Positions 40,463 to 50,075 of a stretch of 64,000 bases of DNA are shown piece after piece; within the stretch, counting starts at the first letter, position 1; every line of letters begins with the position of its first letter. The translations under genes and the position numbers were made by a program. The notes under the pieces were generated by a model. That model ran no database searches. It saw only the letters and a list, made by a program, of their open reading frames with translations, and was not told the DNA's origin. The DNA lies in NCBI GenBank assembly GCA_035544215.1, contig DATKHY010000007.1, positions 1,488,001 to 1,552,000 on the forward strand. The letters run 5' to 3'. The DNA is from Candidatus Binatia bacterium (GTDB lineage: Bacteria > Vulcanimicrobiota > Vulcanimicrobiia > Vulcanimicrobiales > Vulcanimicrobiaceae).

Positions 40463-41421
40463 ACGCCGCACTCGGGCTTTTGTTTTGGGCGCTCGTCGGG
40501 TTGGCGATAGCCGGAGCGTCCGGATTGCTATTGCTCGTCCTGCTCGGGCGGCTGCGCGTGGTGCAGCACGCCTACGAAGACGCTCCGCAGACGCATCGCG
40601 AGAAGACCGGAACGCCGACGATGGGCGGCCTGGTCTTCGTCGTGGCGCTTGCCGCCGCGTTCGCGGTTGCGCGCGGCGCACTGCTCGGCGATCTCCTCGT
40701 TCTCGTCGTTCTCTGCGCCGTCATCGGGGCGGTCGACGACATCGTGAAGGTGCGCGGCGGCGCGAATCGCGGGCTGCCGGCGCGCACGAAGCTCCTGGCG
40801 ACGGCGCTGGCCGCGACGATTTTCCTGCGCGCGATCGACGGCCGGCCGTCGTTTCCATCAGACGTGCTCTTCCACGCCGGAGCGTTCGCGATTGCGGCGC
40901 CGCACTGGCTCTGGTTCGTGCTCGGCGTTCTCTCCGTGACCGGGACGGTTCACGCGGTCAACTTGACCGACGGCCTCGACGGTCTCGCGGCCGGCACGAT
41001 GATCCCGCCGCTCGCGCTTTTCGCGCTCGTCGCCGCGGCGACGGGCGTTCCCGCCGCCGCGATCGGCGCGAGCACCGGTGCCGGCGCGTGCGCCGCCTTC
41101 CTCATGTTCAACCGGCATCCGGCGCGGCTCTTTATGGGAGATACCGGTTCGCTTGCGCTCGGCGCGCTGCTCTCGGGCGTCGCGATCCTGAGCGGCGAGA
41201 TGCTGCTGCTGATCGTCGCCGGAGCTGTCTTCGTCGCCGAAGCGGTTTCGGTGATCCTTCAGGTGTCGTATTTCAAGGCCACGGGCGGCAAGCGCATCTT
41301 CCGTATGAGCCCCCTGCACCATCACTTCGAGATGATCGGCTGGCCCGAAACGAAGGTGACGGCGCGCTTCTGGCTTGCATCGCTGCTCTGTTCGTTGGTA
41401 GGATGGGCTATCGTGAGATGA
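40459..41421 (+). CDS. mraY: Phospho-MurNAc-pentapeptide translocase
   Basis: A 320-residue membrane enzyme with about ten helices making lipid I from UDP-MurNAc-pentapeptide and undecaprenyl phosphate. Hallmarks: THREKTGTPTMGG, AVIGAVDDIVKV with the catalytic Asp pair, NLTDGLDGLAAGT, LFMGDTGSLALG and the cytoplasmic MSPLHHHFE. GTG start overlapping the CofE-like stop. Confidence 0.97.
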   Translation: MNAALGLLFWALVGLAIAGASGLLLLVLLGRLRVVQHAYEDAPQTHREKTGTPTMGGLVFVVALAAAFAVARGALLGDLLVLVVLCAVIGAVDDIVKVRGGANRGLPARTKLLATALAATIFLRAIDGRPSFPSDVLFHAGAFAIAAPHWLWFVLGVLSVTGTVHAVNLTDGLDGLAAGTMIPPLALFALVAAATGVPAAAIGASTGAGACAAFLMFNRHPARLFMGDTGSLALGALLSGVAILSGEMLLLIVAGAVFVAEAVSVILQVSYFKATGGKRIFRMSPLHHHFEMIGWPETKVTARFWLASLLCSLVGWAIVR

Positions 41422-42818
41422 AGGACGGGTTTCGGTTCGGCACCGGCGAGACGATCCTCGTCATCGGGCTCGGGAAAAGCGGATTAGCGTGCATCGAGGT
41501 GCTGCGCGAGCTCGGCGTCACGATTTTTGCGACCGACGAGAAGTCCCGCGAACAGCTGGCCGACGCGGTAGCGGCTGCCGAGTCGTTCGGCGCGCGCTTC
41601 GTCGAAGCTGCCGACGTCGCAGGCATCGTCGAGGGGCTTAGCTGTGCCGTGCTTTCGCCCGGCATTCCGCCGACCTCGCCGGTCGCGCGGCGCATGTATC
41701 ACGCAAACGTGCCGGTTCTTGGGGAGATCGAGCTCGCCTATCGTCTCTGCAACGCGCCGATCGTCGCCGTCACCGGAACGAAGGGCAAATCCACTACGAC
41801 CGCGCTGATCGGGCATCTGCTGCGCAGCTGCGGCCTGTCCGTTCGCGTCGGCGGCAACATCGGCAATCCGCTGATCAAGGAAGTGCGCGGCGCGGCCGCC
41901 GACTCGTGGGTCGTGGCCGAGGTCTCCTCGTTCCAACTCGAGACGATTCGCGCGTTCAAGCCGCGCGTCGCCGTGCTGCTCAACGTGTCGCCCGACCATC
42001 TCGACCGCTACCATTCGATGGAAGAGTACGCGGAAGCCAAATATCGAATCTGCGCCAACCAGTCGCTGACGGATTGGTTCGTCGGCAATCTCGACGACCC
42101 GATGGTGAGCGTGCTGCACTGGAGGCGCGGCGACACCCGCGTGCAGGCCAGGCAGCTCTGGTTCAGCCTCCGCGGCGGCGACGAGGCGACGATGTACCTG
42201 CGCGACGGCATGCTGACCTACGCGCCGGTCGCCGGCGACCCGCGGCCGATTTCGATCATGCCCAGTGCAGAGATTCCGCTCGCGGGCGAGCACAACTTAG
42301 AAAACGCGATGGCGGCGCTGTTGGCCGCGCTCGCGGTCGGCTGCCGTCCCGCGGCGCTGCGCGTCGCGCTGGCCACGTTCGCGCCGATGTCGCATCGCCT
42401 GGAAACCGTCGCCGATATCGACGGCGTCCGCTACGTCGACGATTCGAAGGCGACGAATCCGGCGGCGGTCGTCGCGGCTTTGCGCACCTACGATCGGCCG
42501 ATCGTACTGATCGCGGGCGGACGCTCGAAGGGCGGCGACTTCGACGCGCTGGGAGCGGAGATTCGCGACCGCGTCGAGACGCTGGTCGTGATCGGCGAGT
42601 CCGCGGCGGCGATTCGCGCGGTCGCAGGCGGCGTGCCCGTCGTGGAGGCCTTCTCTATGGAAGAGGCCGTGCAGCACGCGAGGCGTCTGGCGCGCGAAGG
42701 CGACGTGGTGCTGCTGTCGCCGGGGTGCGCGTCGTTCGACATGTTCGCTTCGGCTGACGATCGGGGCGAACGGTTCGCCGCCGCCGTCGCGGCGCTGCGG
42801 GAGCCGGCCGGTGCATAG
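41418..42818 (+). CDS. murD: UDP-MurNAc-L-alanine:D-glutamate ligase
   Basis: A 466-residue Mur ligase. N-terminal Rossmann loop VIGLGKSGLACIEVL, ATP loop VTGTKGKSTTTALIG, EVSSFQLETI, and the C-terminal DDSKATNPAAV and LLSPGCASFDMF signatures. ATGA overlap with mraY; its stop lies inside the ftsW start region. Confidence 0.97.
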   Translation: MKDGFRFGTGETILVIGLGKSGLACIEVLRELGVTIFATDEKSREQLADAVAAAESFGARFVEAADVAGIVEGLSCAVLSPGIPPTSPVARRMYHANVPVLGEIELAYRLCNAPIVAVTGTKGKSTTTALIGHLLRSCGLSVRVGGNIGNPLIKEVRGAAADSWVVAEVSSFQLETIRAFKPRVAVLLNVSPDHLDRYHSMEEYAEAKYRICANQSLTDWFVGNLDDPMVSVLHWRRGDTRVQARQLWFSLRGGDEATMYLRDGMLTYAPVAGDPRPISIMPSAEIPLAGEHNLENAMAALLAALAVGCRPAALRVALATFAPMSHRLETVADIDGVRYVDDSKATNPAAVVAALRTYDRPIVLIAGGRSKGGDFDALGAEIRDRVETLVVIGESAAAIRAVAGGVPVVEAFSMEEAVQHARRLAREGDVVLLSPGCASFDMFASADDRGERFAAAVAALREPAGA

Positions 42819-43974
42819 CTCGGCAACGCTGCGGAGACGTGACGCGTCGGGCTCCCGTCTGCCGTCGTACGCAGCCGCGCCGCTCGACACCGTGTTGTTC
42901 ACGGCGGTCGCCGCGCTGGTCGGCATCGGTCTGGTCATGGTCTTCTCCGCATCGAGCGCAACGGCGTACGCCGAGCACGGCGACATCGCGTATTACCTCA
43001 AGCGCCAACTCGTCTGGCTCGCCGTCGGCTTGGCCGGCGCGTACGCGGTCTACCGCATGGAGTACCACCGCTTGAGGGCGCTCGCGCCATACCTTTTGCT
43101 GGCAGCGTTCATCGGGCTCGGGCTGGTCTTCGTGCCGCACGTCGGCCTGGGGGTCAACGGCGGCCGCCGCTGGATCGGCGCGGCGGGTATCAGCGTGGAG
43201 CCGTCGGAGTTTGCCAAGCTCGCGCTCGTGATCTATCTCTCCGCCGTGCTCTCCGCGCGCGGCGAGCGCATCACGTCGCTGGCGCGCGGGCTCGTGCCGC
43301 TGTGCGTTCCCGTAGCGCTCATGGCCGTGCTCGTACTCAAAGAGCCCGACATGGGAACCGCGAGCCTCTTGGTCTTCACGGCGTTCGCCCTGTTCTTCGC
43401 AGCCGGCGCGCGCGTCGTTCACCTCGCCGCGGTCACCCTGGCGACGGTGCCCTTTGCGGCCCTCACCGTGCTCGCGAGCCCGTACCGGCGGGCGCGCATC
43501 TTCGCCTTCGTCGATCCCTGGAAGGACCCGCTGAACACTGGCTTTCACATCGTGCAGTCCCTGCTCGCACTCGGAAGCGGCGGCCTCTTCGGCGTCGGCT
43601 TAGGTGCCTCGCGCGCGAAGTTCTTTTATCTGCCGGAGCAGTATACCGACTTCATCTTCTCGGTCCTCGGCGAGGAGCTCGGCCTGATCGGGACGCTCGC
43701 CGTCATCGCCCTCTTCATCACGCTGGCGTACCGGGCCATTCGAATCGCGCTGGCCGCGCCCGATCGCTTCGGATTCTTTCTCGCCATCGGATGCGCAGCG
43801 ATGATAACGATCCAGGCCTTCGTCAACATCGGCGTCGTCTCGTCGTCGTGGCCCGTCACCGGCGTTCCGCTTCCGTTTATTTCGTTCGGAGGCAGCTCGC
43901 TCGTCGTCAACCTGCTCGCCGTCGCACTCATCGCCAACGTCGGACGCCATAGAAGAATCAGCGGGCGAGAGTGA
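42811..43974 (+). CDS. ftsW: FtsW/RodA-type lipid II polymerase
   Basis: A 387-residue SEDS glycosyltransferase with about ten membrane helices. Conserved ISVEPSEFAKLALVIYLS contains the family's catalytic-region Glu and Lys, followed by LKEPDMGTA and the C-terminal PFISFGGSSLVVNL. With FtsI it builds septal murein. GTG start overlapping murD by 8 bases and GTGA overlap with murG. Confidence 0.95.
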   Translation: MHSSATLRRRDASGSRLPSYAAAPLDTVLFTAVAALVGIGLVMVFSASSATAYAEHGDIAYYLKRQLVWLAVGLAGAYAVYRMEYHRLRALAPYLLLAAFIGLGLVFVPHVGLGVNGGRRWIGAAGISVEPSEFAKLALVIYLSAVLSARGERITSLARGLVPLCVPVALMAVLVLKEPDMGTASLLVFTAFALFFAAGARVVHLAAVTLATVPFAALTVLASPYRRARIFAFVDPWKDPLNTGFHIVQSLLALGSGGLFGVGLGASRAKFFYLPEQYTDFIFSVLGEELGLIGTLAVIALFITLAYRAIRIALAAPDRFGFFLAIGCAAMITIQAFVNIGVVSSSWPVTGVPLPFISFGGSSLVVNLLAVALIANVGRHRRISGRE

Positions 43975-45035
43975 CCGTCGTCTTTGCCGGCGGCGGCACG
44001 GGGGGACACCTCTATCCCGCCATCGCGATCGCCGATGCGCTGCGCGCGCGCGCCGCGACCGTGGCGTTCATCGGCTCCGCCGACCGCCTCGAGACGACGA
44101 TCGTGCCGAACGCCGGCTATCCCCTCTACACGATCGCCGCCCACTCGCTGCCGCGCGGGCTCTCGCTGCGGATCTTTCGCGCGATTGCGGCGAACGTCAA
44201 AGGCACTATGCAGAGCCTAGGTCTTCTGCGCGCCCAGCGTCCCGATCTGGTCGTCGCTACGGGTGGCTACGTCAGCTTCCCCGTCGCCCTCGCCGCGCGC
44301 ATCCGGCGCCTGCTGCGCCTGTCGCGCGCACCGCTGGTTCTGCTCGAGCCCAACGCGTCTCCCGGTTTGACGAACCGGTTGCTCGCGCCGATCGTCGACG
44401 AGGTGTGGCGCAGCGTTCCGATCCGCGCCTCGCTGTTACGTCTGCCCCCACGCCAAGACGCCGCGGCCCGGCTCGGGCTCGACGCGTCGCGAAAGACACT
44501 CGTGGCGGTCGGCGGAAGCCAGGGCGCGCGCGCGATCAACGACGCGCTACTGCGCCTCGCGTCGCAGAGCGGCGTCCCAGCCGGCTGGCAGCTACTGCAT
44601 CTGACTGGTGAGACCGATTACGAGCGCGTGGCGGCTGCATATGCCGCGTGCACCGAAGCCCGAGTCGTCGCGCGAGCCTATCTCGAGGACATGGCCGACG
44701 CGTACGCGGTCGCCGATCTGCTGCTGACGCGAGCCGGCGCGTCGACGCTGGGCGAGTTGAGCGTTCTCGGAAAACCCGCGATCGTCGTGCCGTACCCGTT
44801 CGCGGCGGAGGGGCACCAGGCTGCGAACGCGGCTCGGCTCGCGGCGGCGGGCGCGGTCGTCGTGCTCGCCGACCGAGACCTTCCGGACGCTCTGCCGGCG
44901 GTGCTCGCGCAGACCACCGAACCGCAACGGCTCGCGGCGCTGAGCGAAAACGCGGGGCGCACGCAGGGGAGCGATCCTCTCGTCGCGATTCTCGCCCGGA
45001 TCGACAGCTTGGTACCTCGAAGGGACGAGCGGTGA
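43971..45035 (+). CDS. murG: Lipid II synthase MurG (UDP-GlcNAc transferase)
   Basis: A 354-residue GT28 enzyme making lipid II from lipid I. N-terminal GGGTGGHLYPAIAIADAL is diagnostic; VATGGYVSFPV, GGSQGARAIN and the sugar-nucleotide site TRAGASTLGELSVLGKPAI also match. Overlaps ftsW and murC by 4 bases each. Confidence 0.97.
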   Translation: MTVVFAGGGTGGHLYPAIAIADALRARAATVAFIGSADRLETTIVPNAGYPLYTIAAHSLPRGLSLRIFRAIAANVKGTMQSLGLLRAQRPDLVVATGGYVSFPVALAARIRRLLRLSRAPLVLLEPNASPGLTNRLLAPIVDEVWRSVPIRASLLRLPPRQDAAARLGLDASRKTLVAVGGSQGARAINDALLRLASQSGVPAGWQLLHLTGETDYERVAAAYAACTEARVVARAYLEDMADAYAVADLLLTRAGASTLGELSVLGKPAIVVPYPFAAEGHQAANAARLAAAGAVVVLADRDLPDALPAVLAQTTEPQRLAALSENAGRTQGSDPLVAILARIDSLVPRRDER

Positions 45036-46420
45036 CGGACTTTCACCTCATCGGCGTCGGCGGCATCGGCATGAGCGCGATCGCGCGCATCCTGATCGCC
45101 CGCGGCGAGACGGTCTCCGGTTCGGACGTCGCCGTAACGCCTCTGATCGAGCAGCTCCGCCGCGAGGGAGTGCGGATCGCGATCGGCCACGACCCGCGCA
45201 ACGTGGAGAAGGCTCGCACCGTCGTCGTCAGTTCCGCGATAGATCGCCGCAATCCGGAGTGTGTGGCGGCGGCGCGGCGGGGGATTCCGCTCTTGCACCG
45301 CGGCGAGATGCTCGCGCGGCTGCTCCACGGGCGCCGCGGCATCGCGATTTGCGGAACCCATGGCAAAACGACTACGACTGCGATGACCCACGCGGTCCTG
45401 CGCTCCGGCGGCATCGACGCCGGGCTCGTGCTCGGCGGCATCGACTTCTCGCTCGACACGAACGCCTACGACGGCAGCGCGGCGTGGTTCGTCACGGAGG
45501 CCGACGAGTCCGACGGCTCGTTCGCACTGCTCGATCCCACGATCGCGATAGTGACGAACATCGAGAACGACCACCTCACCAGCGACGACGAGCTTCCCGG
45601 GCTGGTGCGCGCGTTCGGCGAGTTCCTCGGTAAGCTTCCCGACGACGGCCTCGCGATCGTGGGCAGCGACAACCCGCTGGCCGGATCGCTCACCGCGCAC
45701 GACCTGCGCGCAAAGGTCGTCACCTACGGCCTCGACTCGCAGACGGTTCGCGCGGGCCCAGTCGACTTTGAAAATTTCGGGTCGCGCTTCGACGCGTACG
45801 CCGGCGACGAGAAGCTGGGCCGCGTCGAGCTGCGCGTGCCGGGCGCGATGAACGTCCAGAACGCCCTCGCCGCCTTGGCGGTCGGCCACGAGCTCGGCGT
45901 GCCGTTCGCGGCAATTGCGCGAGCACTGCGGGCGTTCCACGGCGTGCGCCGCCGCTTTGACGTTCTGGCGCGCGACGGACGCATGACGCTCGTCGACGAC
46001 TACGCGCACCATCCGACCGCCGTGCGCGCGACGATCGCGGCGGCGCGCCGCTACCATCCCGGCGAGCTCGTCGTCGCCTTCCAGCCGCACCGCTATACGC
46101 GCACGGCGTTTCTCTCGAGCGAGTTCGCGGACGCGCTGAGCGGCGCGGACAAGGTCTATCTCGCGCCGGTATACGCCGCGTCGGAACCCGCGATTCCGGG
46201 CGTGAGCGAACGGTCGATCGGAGACGCGCTCACGTCCACGGGCGGAAGCGTGACCTACGTCGCGCGCGTCGAGGATCTCGAAGACCGAATTCTCGACGAG
46301 ACTCCGGCAGGCGCGATGGTGCTGATGCTCGGCGCCGGCAACATCACGGACGTCGCCACTCGCTTGGCGCAACGCCTGCGCTCTCCGGCCTTACACGGCG
46401 CCGCGGCGGCCAACGCATGA
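45032..46420 (+). CDS. murC: UDP-MurNAc:L-alanine ligase
   Basis: A 462-residue Mur ligase starting the stem peptide. N-terminal GVGGIGMSAIARIL, ATP loop CGTHGKTTTTAMT, EADESDGSF and C-terminal DDYAHHPTAVRATI and FQPHRYTRT. GTG start at 45032 in a GTGA overlap; the ATG of murB overlaps its stop (ATGA). Confidence 0.97.
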   Translation: MTDFHLIGVGGIGMSAIARILIARGETVSGSDVAVTPLIEQLRREGVRIAIGHDPRNVEKARTVVVSSAIDRRNPECVAAARRGIPLLHRGEMLARLLHGRRGIAICGTHGKTTTTAMTHAVLRSGGIDAGLVLGGIDFSLDTNAYDGSAAWFVTEADESDGSFALLDPTIAIVTNIENDHLTSDDELPGLVRAFGEFLGKLPDDGLAIVGSDNPLAGSLTAHDLRAKVVTYGLDSQTVRAGPVDFENFGSRFDAYAGDEKLGRVELRVPGAMNVQNALAALAVGHELGVPFAAIARALRAFHGVRRRFDVLARDGRMTLVDDYAHHPTAVRATIAAARRYHPGELVVAFQPHRYTRTAFLSSEFADALSGADKVYLAPVYAASEPAIPGVSERSIGDALTSTGGSVTYVARVEDLEDRILDETPAGAMVLMLGAGNITDVATRLAQRLRSPALHGAAAANA

Positions 46421-47373
46421 GCGCGACCACCGCGCGCGCGACGGCCACTCTCCTGCGCCACGACGACCGCGAGGCGCTGAGCGGGATCTTCGGCGAGCGC
46501 GTGCGGTTCGACGAGCCGCTCGCGCCATACACGTCGTGGAAGATCGGCGGCCCGGCGGACGCGTTCGTGACGGCCTGCGACGACGCCGAGCTCGCGCAGC
46601 TGCTGAGCTTTTGCCTGCGGCGGCGCATGCCGTTCTGGGTTCTCGGCGGCGGGAGCAACGTGCTCGTCGGCGACGGCGGGGTGCGCGGTATCGTGGTCCG
46701 ATTGGCGGGCGAGTTCGCCGCCGTGCACGTTCGCAGCGGCGAGAGCGAGGTCGTCGTCGACGCCGGGGGGTCGGCCGACATGGCCCTGGTGACGGGCAAG
46801 GCGGCGTCGGCGGGGGCGGGCGGTATCGATTCGCTGGCCGGGATCCCGGGGACGGTCGGCGGATCGCTGCGGATGAACGCGGGCACCGACCGCGAGATCG
46901 GCGAGTTCGTCCGGACGGTCTGGGTGCAGTCACCGAGCCGGCCGGAGCCGCACGAGGTCGGCGTGCGCTACCTCTATCGGCGCTCGACGCTCGAGCGCGA
47001 CGTGATCGTGTCGCGCGTGACGCTGGCGTTCGATCGCAGCAGCGTCCGTGAGGTGCGCGAGGACTTGCAGACGCGTCTCATCCGGCGCAAGAAGACGCAG
47101 CCGATCGCGTTGCCCAACGCGGGCTCATGCTTCCGCAATCCGGACGGCGACAAAGCCGCCCGCCTCATTGAGTCGGTGGGAGCTAAGGGGTGGCGCGAGG
47201 GCGGCGCGGAAGTTTCTCCGCTGCACGCCAACTTCATCAACAACGTCGGAGGAGCGACGGCAAAAGACGTAGCCACGCTGCTCGCACGCGTCCGGCGCGC
47301 GGTGCGCGACCGGTGCGGAGTCGAGCTGCAGCTCGAGGTGCACTTAGTCGGGGTCTTCATTGATGCAACGTAA
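46417..47373 (+). CDS. murB: UDP-N-acetylenolpyruvoylglucosamine reductase
   Basis: A 318-residue FAD enzyme forming UDP-MurNAc. FAD-binding LGGGSNVLVGDGGVRGIV, SLAGIPGTVGGSLRMNAG, the proton-donor Ser in NAGSCFRNP and the C-terminal Glu in LQLEVHLVG. The short loop between these is as in type II MurB. Its last codons overlap the ddl start. Confidence 0.96.
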   Translation: MSATTARATATLLRHDDREALSGIFGERVRFDEPLAPYTSWKIGGPADAFVTACDDAELAQLLSFCLRRRMPFWVLGGGSNVLVGDGGVRGIVVRLAGEFAAVHVRSGESEVVVDAGGSADMALVTGKAASAGAGGIDSLAGIPGTVGGSLRMNAGTDREIGEFVRTVWVQSPSRPEPHEVGVRYLYRRSTLERDVIVSRVTLAFDRSSVREVREDLQTRLIRRKKTQPIALPNAGSCFRNPDGDKAARLIESVGAKGWREGGAEVSPLHANFINNVGGATAKDVATLLARVRRAVRDRCGVELQLEVHLVGVFIDAT

Positions 47374-48304
47374 CGTTACCGTCGCCGTCGTCATGGGCGG
47401 CAGCAGCGCCGAGCGCGAGATCTCGCTCCGTACCGGGTCGGAGGTGATGCGCGCGCTGCTTGCGCTCGGCTACGACGCTCGATCGCTGGACTACGACGAG
47501 CAGTTCGTGGATGCGCTACGCGAGCTCAAGCCCGACGCCGTCTTCATCGCGCTGCACGGACCCGGCGGAGAGGACGGCCACGTTCAAGCGCTGCTCGAGT
47601 ATCTCTCGATACCCTACACGGGGAGCGGATTGGAAGCGGCCGCGCTCTCGATGGACAAGCACCTCACGAAGAAGCTCCTGGCCGCCGAAGGCCTGCCCAC
47701 GCCCGTCTGGGATCTCTTCGACCTCACCGGCGGGACGCTGCCGCTACTTCCCGGGTCGCTCGATCTGCCGCTGGTCGTCAAGCCGCGCTTCGAGGGATCC
47801 TCCGCGGGCATCGCCATCGTGCACACCCACGAGGAATGGACCAGCGCGATGCTCGAGGCGTCCAAATCCTACGCGCAAATCCTCGCCGAAGAGTACCTGC
47901 AGGGCCGCGAGTTCACGTGCGCGGTGCTCGGCGAGGAGGCGCTGCCGATCATAGAAATCGTCGCGAATCGCGACGGCTTCTACAGCTACGGCGCAAAGTA
48001 CGAGCCCGGCGGAAGCACTCACATCGTGCCGGCGCAAATCGACGAGGGACTCGCCGCGCGCCTTCAGATGCTAGGCCTGTCGGCGCATCGGCTGCTCGGC
48101 TTGCGCGACTACTCACGCAGCGATTTCATCGTCACGCGCGACAACCGTCCGTATCTCTTAGAAGTGAACTCTCTGCCGGGTTTGACGCCGGTCAGCCTCG
48201 TGCCGGACGCCTGCGCCGCCGCGGGGATCGGGTTCGAAGCGTTGATCGACCGTCTCGTCGGTTACGCACTTGCACGCGCGGAACTGCGCGACGCGGTGGC
48301 TTAG
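47363..48304 (+). CDS. ddl: D-alanine:D-alanine ligase
   Basis: A 313-residue ATP-grasp enzyme making the D-Ala-D-Ala that MurF uses. GGSSAEREISLRTG near the start, LHGPGGEDGHVQALLE, KPRFEGSSAGIAIV and the C-terminal LEVNSLPGLTPVSLVP. The ATG at 47363 overlaps murB by 11 bases (a TTG precedes it in frame). It closes the cluster: ftsQ, ftsA and ftsZ do not follow. Confidence 0.96.
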   Translation: MQRNVTVAVVMGGSSAEREISLRTGSEVMRALLALGYDARSLDYDEQFVDALRELKPDAVFIALHGPGGEDGHVQALLEYLSIPYTGSGLEAAALSMDKHLTKKLLAAEGLPTPVWDLFDLTGGTLPLLPGSLDLPLVVKPRFEGSSAGIAIVHTHEEWTSAMLEASKSYAQILAEEYLQGREFTCAVLGEEALPIIEIVANRDGFYSYGAKYEPGGSTHIVPAQIDEGLAARLQMLGLSAHRLLGLRDYSRSDFIVTRDNRPYLLEVNSLPGLTPVSLVPDACAAAGIGFEALIDRLVGYALARAELRDAVA

Positions 48305-48308
48305 TCCC

Positions 48309-48758
48309 TTAGCGCCCACCGAACGCTTCCGCGTCGTCTGCGGCGAGCAAATCCAGGCGCGACGCTTCCGGCGGCAACTTGCTCGCGATGGGATAGCGCC
48401 GAACGAACTCCGCGTCGCCGAGGCGCTCGCCGATCGTCATGCGTTCGAATCCTTCGTTGATCTCCGGATAAACGTTCGCATCGGTGTGCTCGCGGATCCA
48501 CGCGGCGACGTCCGCATCCGAGCTTGCTCGCGCGATGACGTCGCGCAGGGCGGCCTCCGCGATGTCCAGCTTTAGAAGCAGACGCGAGCTAAACCCGGTA
48601 ATTTGGTAGGCGCCGATGTTGCCGCCAGGCAGCGTCGCGCGAAGCTTATCGACGGTTCGAGCCAGCATCAAAAGATCGAGCCCGGACAAGGGCTCGCGCG
48701 GACTCCTCGGCGGCCGCCGGGTCAAATCGAGCGCATCCATCCTTGCATCTTTTGCCAC
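48309..48758 (-). CDS. DUF5069 protein
   Basis: A 149-residue soluble protein. The N-terminal LDLTRRPPRSPREPLSGLDLL and TVDKLRATL match the DUF5069 signature. Function unknown. GTG start at 48758, or an ATG at 48740. Convergent with ddl, whose stop lies 4 bases away. Confidence 0.8.
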   Translation of the reverse strand: MAKDARMDALDLTRRPPRSPREPLSGLDLLMLARTVDKLRATLPGGNIGAYQITGFSSRLLLKLDIAEAALRDVIARASSDADVAAWIREHTDANVYPEINEGFERMTIGERLGDAEFVRRYPIASKLPPEASRLDLLAADDAEAFGGR

Positions 48759-48892
48759 CCAATGCGAATGCCTGCGCGCCGCTGGGGTAAAAGTCGCAGG
48801 GACGGACGAGAATGGCGGCGCCGGAAGTCGGATGCTTCGTCGCCGTCGAAAGAAGCTGCCCTAGCACTTTGCCAAACTGATGGAGGAATTCG

Positions 48893-50059
48893 TTGCCTAC
48901 CGTTGTCGATCGTGGTCTCGAAGGTGTCGTAGTCGGGTCCACCCAGCTCAGTAACGTCGAAGGGACGATCGGGCGCTTAACCTATCGCGGTTACGACATT
49001 GACGATCTCGCGCCGAATGCGACGTTCGAGGAAGTCGTTCACCTATTGCTCTACGGGCATCTGCCGAATCGGCACGAGCTCGAGGCGCTCAAGCGCGACC
49101 TCGGCGCGCGCCGGGCGCTGCCGGAACCGCTCATCAACGCGATGCAGAGCGTGCCGAAGACGGCGTGGCCGATGGACGTGCTGCGCACCATCGTCAGCGG
49201 CCTCGGACTCTTCTCACCGGTCAACGCGCACGGCGAGCACCTGTCCGACGTGCACACGGCGATCGACCTCATCGCCAAGGTGCCGACGATTGTCGCGGGC
49301 TGGGATCGGATTCGACGCGACCTCGATCCGGTCGCTCCGCGAACCGATCTGTCGCAGGCCGGCAACTTCCTCTACATGCGAACCGGCAAGGTTCCGCACG
49401 CCATCGAAGAGGACGCGCTCGACACGTACCTCGTGCTTTTGGCCGACCACTCGTTTAACGCGTCCACGTTCGCCGCGCGAGTCGTCGCCTCGACGCGCGC
49501 GGACATCTACGCGTCGGTGACCGCAGCGCTCGCGACGCTGCAGGGCGACCTTCACGGAGGCGCGGCGAGCGCTGCCTACCAGACCGTCACCGAGGTGAAG
49601 ACGCCGGAGAACGCGGAGCGATACGTCCGCGACATCCTCGATCGCGGACAGCGGATCATGGGGATGGGGCATCGCGAATACAAGGTGCGCGATCCTCGCG
49701 CGCGGCATCTCGCGGCGATGGCGAAGGAGCTGTCGCACCACGTCGGCGGCAGCCCGTGGTACGAGACGGCGCACGCGCTCGAAGAGGCGAGCCGCAAGGT
49801 GCTGCAGGAGCGCAAGCCCGGCAACACCATCTATGCGAACGTCGACTTCTACACCGCTCCGGTGCTGGCCGACCTCGGGATTCCGGGAGACGAGTTCACG
49901 TGTCTGTTCGCGTGCGGGCGCATTGCCGGATGGACAGCCCACGTGCTCGAGCAGCTTGCCGACAATCGTTTGATTCGTCCGCAGGCGACGTACGACGGTC
50001 CCCCCGCTGGGCCGTACGTGCCGATCGACAAGCGCACCACGAACGGCGTGCGGACCTGA
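48893..50059 (+). CDS. gltA: Citrate synthase (short, CitZ type)
   Basis: A 388-residue enzyme condensing acetyl-CoA and oxaloacetate. Active-site residues: His in GDLHGGAASAAY, His in MGMGHREYKVRDPRARHL and Asp in ANVDFYTAPVL. The length fits the dimeric Gram-positive/archaeal type rather than the hexameric E. coli enzyme; 2-methylcitrate synthase cannot be excluded. TTG start with a strong GGAGG site 6 bases upstream; no in-frame ATG is nearby. Confidence 0.95.
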   Translation: MPTVVDRGLEGVVVGSTQLSNVEGTIGRLTYRGYDIDDLAPNATFEEVVHLLLYGHLPNRHELEALKRDLGARRALPEPLINAMQSVPKTAWPMDVLRTIVSGLGLFSPVNAHGEHLSDVHTAIDLIAKVPTIVAGWDRIRRDLDPVAPRTDLSQAGNFLYMRTGKVPHAIEEDALDTYLVLLADHSFNASTFAARVVASTRADIYASVTAALATLQGDLHGGAASAAYQTVTEVKTPENAERYVRDILDRGQRIMGMGHREYKVRDPRARHLAAMAKELSHHVGGSPWYETAHALEEASRKVLQERKPGNTIYANVDFYTAPVLADLGIPGDEFTCLFACGRIAGWTAHVLEQLADNRLIRPQATYDGPPAGPYVPIDKRTTNGVRT

Positions 50060-50075
50060 GGCAGCGCTAGCGACG

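Noticed and set aside
48880-48895. ATG at 48880 as the citrate synthase start
   Set aside because: It is out of frame; the TTG at 48893 with GGAGG six bases upstream gives the proper N-terminus.
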